Below are positions 61,201-64,000 of a stretch of DNA of 64,000 bases, one piece after another (the first letter of the stretch is position 1; each line of letters starts with the position of its first letter). The notes under the pieces are model-generated. The model saw nothing but the letters and a program-made list of their open reading frames with translations, was not told the DNA's origin and made no database searches. The DNA lies in NCBI GenBank assembly GCA_016841825.1, contig JAENYK010000009.1:1-64000 (forward strand), written 5' to 3'. The translations under genes and the position numbers were made by a program. Origin of the DNA: Halothermothrix sp. (GTDB taxonomy: Bacteria; Bacillota; Halanaerobiia; DY22613).

Positions 61201-64000
61201 AACATTCCGATGATCTGCTCCAAATCTGCATGGTCTCTGCCGGCTATTGGTGAGCCGATAATCAGATCCTCCTGCCCTGTGTACCTGGCAAGAAAGATGT
61301 TATAAACAGCGAGTAAGACCATATAAAGAGTAACCCCCTGTCTCTTAGCCAGGAGCTTTAGATGTGCTGTCATCTCAGCAGTCAACTCAAAATCAACTTC
61401 ATCTCCAACAAATTGCATGACCTTTGGACGTAGATAATCTGTCGGAAGATCAAGAGTTGGAATCTGATCGGCAAAGCGCTCTAACCAATAATTCTTCTGA
61501 TCTTCCATCAGACCGTCCTCCATAAGCTGATTCTGCCAGACAGCAAAATCTCTATACTGGATACGTGATTCTGGTAGAGTTTCACCTGCATATAGTCTAA
61601 AGAGATCCCCAATCAGGAGATTCAGCGAAATCCCATCAGCGATGATATGGTGGATGTCATAGGTCAGGATATATCCATCTACTGTCCGGGCTAGTCCCAC
61701 CCTAAACAGTGGTGCTCTCCCCAGGTCAAATGGTCGGACAAAATCAGCCATCAAATCCTCGATTCCCATCTCTGACATCTTAAGCTCCTCAATCCTGAAG
61801 TTGACCGCTGGCTGAATCTGCTGCACCGGTTCACCTACCGCAAAACTAAAGGAGGTTCGCAGTGATTGATGACGATCGATCAGTGCGAGTAACGCCTCTT
61901 CTAACCGCTGTGGATCTAACTTCCTGTCCAAAAGTAATACTCCCGGCAGATTATACCCAGTGTTGTCGACCCCCATCTGGTTTAAGATAAAAAGTCGCTT
62001 TTGAGCAGAAGAGAGAGGATAAGATTCACGTAACTCAACTGGCTCAATTCCCCGGTAAACCTCCTTTTGAGCAGTAGCAATATAATTGGCTAAGCCCAGT
62101 ACCGTAGGATGCTCAAAAATCTCCCGCAAAGGTACTTTGACATTCATTTGCTTAAATACCTGACCAATTAGTGAAACAGCTTTTAGCGAGTTACCCCCCA
62201 ATTCAAAGAAGTGATCACTGACTCCAATCCTCTCCACTCCCAGAATTTGTGACCAGATCTGCACCAGCTTCTCTTCCTGCAGAGTGGTTGGCGGCAGATA
62301 GTCTCGCCCACTGTCCAACAGACTATCTGCTGTCAGTAGTGCACTTCTATCCAGCTTACCACTGGCAGTTAAGGGAAGCTCCGGAAGACGAATAAAGTAA
62401 CCGGGGATCATGTAATCGGGCAGAGTGCGAGCCAGATGTGCTCTTAACTCAGTGGCCGAAATCTCTTCAACAGTGACCAGATAGGCAGCCAGCTCATTTT
62501 GACCGGCAGCATCTTCTCTAACCAGCACTGCTGTCTCTGCGATCTGGGGATGGGTTAATATCTGACTCTCAATCTCTGCCGGTTCGATTCTAAACCCACG
62601 AATCTTCACCTGTTGATCGATCCGCCCCAGATACTCTAATTCTCCCGTCTCTAACAGGCGAACTTTATCTCCGGAACGATACAACCGTTCACCGGGAAGA
62701 TAAGGATGCTGAATGAATTTCTCTGCAGTTAGTTCTGGCCTGTTGAGATATCCCCGGGCCAGCCCTGCACCGCCTACGCAGAGTTCCCCGGCGACTCCTC
62801 CGGGAACAAGCCGCAGATTATGATCCAAAATCCAGCAGGTTAATGTCGGAATGGGCCTACCAATATTGCTGATCTCCCGCTGAATATCCTCCGCACTCAA
62901 CTCCTTAAAGGTCACATGAACGGTGGTCTCAGTGATCCCATACATATTAATTAAGCGGGTCTCAGGGTATCTGACAGCCCACTCCTTCAGCCGACCTGGC
63001 TGTAAAGCCTCACCGCCAAAGATCACATACCGGAGTGCCAAATCCCCTGCACCAAATTGCAGTTCTTCTGTGATCAGATTATAGAAAGCTGTCGGTGTCT
63101 GATTGAGAACTGTTACCCTTTCCCTGACTAACAACTGCCGATATTCTGCTGGACTCTGGGCGATCTGTCTGGGAACAATGATTAGCTTACCACCAAACAG
63201 CAGAGCTCCATACATCTCCCAGACTGAGAAGTCGAAACAGTAGGAGTGGAATAGTGTCCAGATATCCTGCTGACTAAAGTCGAACTGGAACTGATCATTA
63301 AAGAATAATCTAACCAGATTCCGCTGTTCAATCATCACTCCTTTAGGTCTGCCAGTGGTACCTGATGTATAGATAATATATAACAGATCTGTCGGTTGAT
63401 TAAGTTCCGGTAATTCTCCACACTTCTCTGCAACAGCCAAATCGGTTAGCACAATCCACTCACCCGGGAAATTAAGTTCTCTAAATTCATCACTAACCAA
63501 TAGCCCAGTCTTAGAATCGGTTAACATATACTCGATCCTCTCCCGGGGATACTCTGGATCAATTGGCAGATACGCTCCTCCGGCTTTGACGACCGCGATA
63601 ATCCCAATGACCATCTCCAACGAACGCTCAGTCAGAAGACCGACGATCTGGTTTGGACGAACACCTTTTTTGCGTAGAAGCCAGGCCAACTGCTTAGATC
63701 GTTGATTTAACTCAGCATAGGTCAGCTGCTCATCGTTCAAGACCAGAGCGATTCCATCGGGGTTCTGTTCCATCTGTATCTTAAACAGTTGATTGACTGT
63801 TGCTGTTGTCGGATAATTTACTGGCTCTCCAATTAGTCCCTTTAAGAGAAACTCTCGCTCCATCGGGGAGATCATCTCAATCTCTGCCAGTCGTAGATCA
63901 ACATCCTGCACAACTTCTCTGACAATATTCGTAAAATGAACAGCCAATCGACGGATCGTCTCTGGTTTAAATAAATCTGTCCGATACTCAAATCCCAGAC
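58284..64000 (-). CDS. Non-ribosomal peptide synthetase, terminal subunit (partial, 5' end outside window)
   Basis: At least 1904 residues; the frame continues past 64000, reading the end of a condensation domain (LFKPETIRRLAVHF). Order, with residue numbers counted from about 63947: C (tail), A1 (~45-530, YIIYTSGTTGRPKG at ~190), T1 (FFELGGNSLKAVSL ~570), C2 (HHIIADGISLNLL ~770), A2 (~1100-1580, YIIYTSGSTGKPKG ~1245), T2 (FFALGGHSLKAASL ~1620), TE (IGYSAGGNLAFEVARVM ~1735, G-x-S-x-G). The A1 pocket code reads D-F-W-N-I-G-M-V-H-K, the published threonine code. A2 reads D-S-S-V-I-A-A-V-C-K, close to Phe/Tyr/Trp-type codes. No epimerisation domain is seen. The TE marks the end of the assembly line, so the peptide should end Thr-aromatic. 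It is followed by the PhpK-like gene. Confidence 0.93.
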   Translation of the reverse strand, partial: LGFEYRTDLFKPETIRRLAVHFTNIVREVVQDVDLRLAEIEMISPMEREFLLKGLIGEPVNYPTTATVNQLFKIQMEQNPDGIALVLNDEQLTYAELNQRSKQLAWLLRKKGVRPNQIVGLLTERSLEMVIGIIAVVKAGGAYLPIDPEYPRERIEYMLTDSKTGLLVSDEFRELNFPGEWIVLTDLAVAEKCGELPELNQPTDLLYIIYTSGTTGRPKGVMIEQRNLVRLFFNDQFQFDFSQQDIWTLFHSYCFDFSVWEMYGALLFGGKLIIVPRQIAQSPAEYRQLLVRERVTVLNQTPTAFYNLITEELQFGAGDLALRYVIFGGEALQPGRLKEWAVRYPETRLINMYGITETTVHVTFKELSAEDIQREISNIGRPIPTLTCWILDHNLRLVPGGVAGELCVGGAGLARGYLNRPELTAEKFIQHPYLPGERLYRSGDKVRLLETGELEYLGRIDQQVKIRGFRIEPAEIESQILTHPQIAETAVLVREDAAGQNELAAYLVTVEEISATELRAHLARTLPDYMIPGYFIRLPELPLTASGKLDRSALLTADSLLDSGRDYLPPTTLQEEKLVQIWSQILGVERIGVSDHFFELGGNSLKAVSLIGQVFKQMNVKVPLREIFEHPTVLGLANYIATAQKEVYRGIEPVELRESYPLSSAQKRLFILNQMGVDNTGYNLPGVLLLDRKLDPQRLEEALLALIDRHQSLRTSFSFAVGEPVQQIQPAVNFRIEELKMSEMGIEDLMADFVRPFDLGRAPLFRVGLARTVDGYILTYDIHHIIADGISLNLLIGDLFRLYAGETLPESRIQYRDFAVWQNQLMEDGLMEDQKNYWLERFADQIPTLDLPTDYLRPKVMQFVGDEVDFELTAEMTAHLKLLAKRQGVTLYMVLLAVYNIFLARYTGQEDLIIGSPIAGRDHADLEQIIGMFVNTLALRNQPIFSLTFTQFLKQLKENTLNDFQHQDYQFELLVDQLNLERDLSRNPLFDTMFVYHNLYNPEVTEGTVNDFKLQSIPYKNKAAKFDLTLIAREDRSGLEFKLAYNTMLFRRETVERMAGQIKQVIDRLISDPEISIGELELILPEEKFLINSVFNQTAGEFPRNKTIGEVFEEHVTRTPEKIAVISQTAQLTYHELNARINQLARLLRERGVYPEQIVAIIPERNLEMIIGILGIIKAGGAYLPIDPEYPPDRVEYMLADSRAQILLTHPQYFERAKSFTGTIIDLKDPLLGQYSPDNPELVNQPTDLVYIIYTSGSTGKPKGVMLEHRGLLNLNTAYGVNWGVSPEDRVLQFASCSFDSSVSEITRSILFGNTLCMLPKEIRNNYLRFAEYINQYQITNVVLPPVYIQNLRPESMPTLRMVITAGSASNWEIVNTWKDHVQYINAYGPTEYTVCTSIWKARDKFDYKVPPIGRPILNTRVYILNQNQQLQPIGVIGELCIGGAGLARGYLNRPELTAEKFIPSPLNPAERIYRTGDLARWLPDGQLEFVGRIDHQVKLRGFRIELGEIENRIVNHQQVTAAAVLLKGDNMRDQYLCAYYTGEEELTDAVLRAYLEEQLPGYMVPSYFVKLNAFPLTTSGKINRHLLPEPERTDTGIEYVAPTTELEETLVHIWSEILQIKRVGILDNFFALGGHSLKAASLISKVYQEFALQLPLQEIFKHPTIRELANLIRFGTLKAQQVDPYLIFNAGQEEKLFCFPSILGYGITYQQLANALAEYTVYSFDFIERDEPIAEYIAEMQKLQPQGSYTLIGYSAGGNLAFEVARVMEAQGLEVAGLIMLDSLKKDAPVTKSKKDLETEWLQFARTNPDLAGYLEIDSIRRELIQRVTGYQDYCNRMINNGTVQTPIHLIKAQEEGEAINTDSWQEATHGGYYVYQGQGSHRELLSGENLQVNARLILDILK

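Noticed and set aside
1-64000. CRISPR arrays, tRNA or rRNA genes, intact insertion sequences
   Set aside because: None seen on reading both strands; the only long repeat is the Rhs core pair.

Overview
The window is a low-GC, gene-dense stretch with most genes on the minus strand. AGGAGG-type ribosome-binding sites, several TTG/GTG starts, CvfB-type S1 protein, Firmicute-type GalT, ROK regulator, clostripain-type proteases and lipoproteins with SPase II lipoboxes point to an anaerobic member of the Bacillota (Clostridia or Halanaerobiia-like). This is inferred from gene content only. I saw no rRNA, tRNA, CRISPR array or intact insertion sequence.

Layout. (1) 0-4.2 kb: two 5'-truncated Rhs (YD-repeat) fragments share an almost identical ~410 bp core but carry different C-terminal tips, one with an HEXXH metallopeptidase-like motif and one L,D-transpeptidase-like. 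Each is followed by a probable exported partner (candidate immunity protein), and each begins just behind a terminator hairpin. They look like silent tip/immunity cassettes. (2) 4.3-7.5 kb: altronate dehydratase uxaA, a collapsed uxaB pseudogene and a ROK repressor. (3) 7.7-16.6 kb: recQ, a yedE-type selenium/sulfur membrane protein with its DUF3343 partner, an AadA-like nucleotidyltransferase, galT, a methyltransferase and an APH-type phosphotransferase. (4) 17-27.6 kb: exported alkaline phosphatase, YibE/F, GNAT, two beta-propeller proteins, flavodoxin, YiiX-like lipoprotein, CvfB-like S1 protein, FMN-binding protein and a small membrane protein.

(5) 27.7-28.2 kb: an unusual locus of three tiny genes. 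Two encode 33-residue paralogous peptides ending in a Gly-rich tail (FGGGSFGGGGA-SW), and a 31-residue four-cysteine peptide lies between them. The ribosome-binding sites and terminators are good. I know no described system with this layout, and it is the best candidate for something new here. (6) 28.4-36.4 kb: a complete Wadjet/JetABCD (MukBEF-like SMC plus Toprim nuclease) plasmid-defence operon in the order jetD-A-B-C, abutting the 3' remnant of an MFS transporter. (7) 36.6-44 kb: nitrilase-family hydrolase, nucleoside phosphorylase, and a set of secreted lipoproteins: two paralogous clostripain-family (C11) proteases and a small lipoprotein sharing an InlB-like repeat with one of them. The first protease has a strong promoter and a structured leader. 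(8) 44-56 kb: HEAT-like protein with radical SAM enzyme, MFS, MBL hydrolase, methyltransferase, serine hydrolase, GNAT, a three-gene ABC-2 exporter, a HicB-like/DinB fusion and a DUF3795 protein. (9) 56.5-64 kb: a PhpK-like radical SAM enzyme downstream of a terminal NRPS (C-A-T-C-A-T-TE). The first A domain carries the threonine code and the second an aromatic-type code. The NRPS runs off the right edge.

A recurring theme is gene decay: recognisable scraps of uxaB, an Fpg/Nei glycosylase, a response regulator, a GNAT, an MFS transporter, a P-loop protein and an unidentified gene lie between intact genes.
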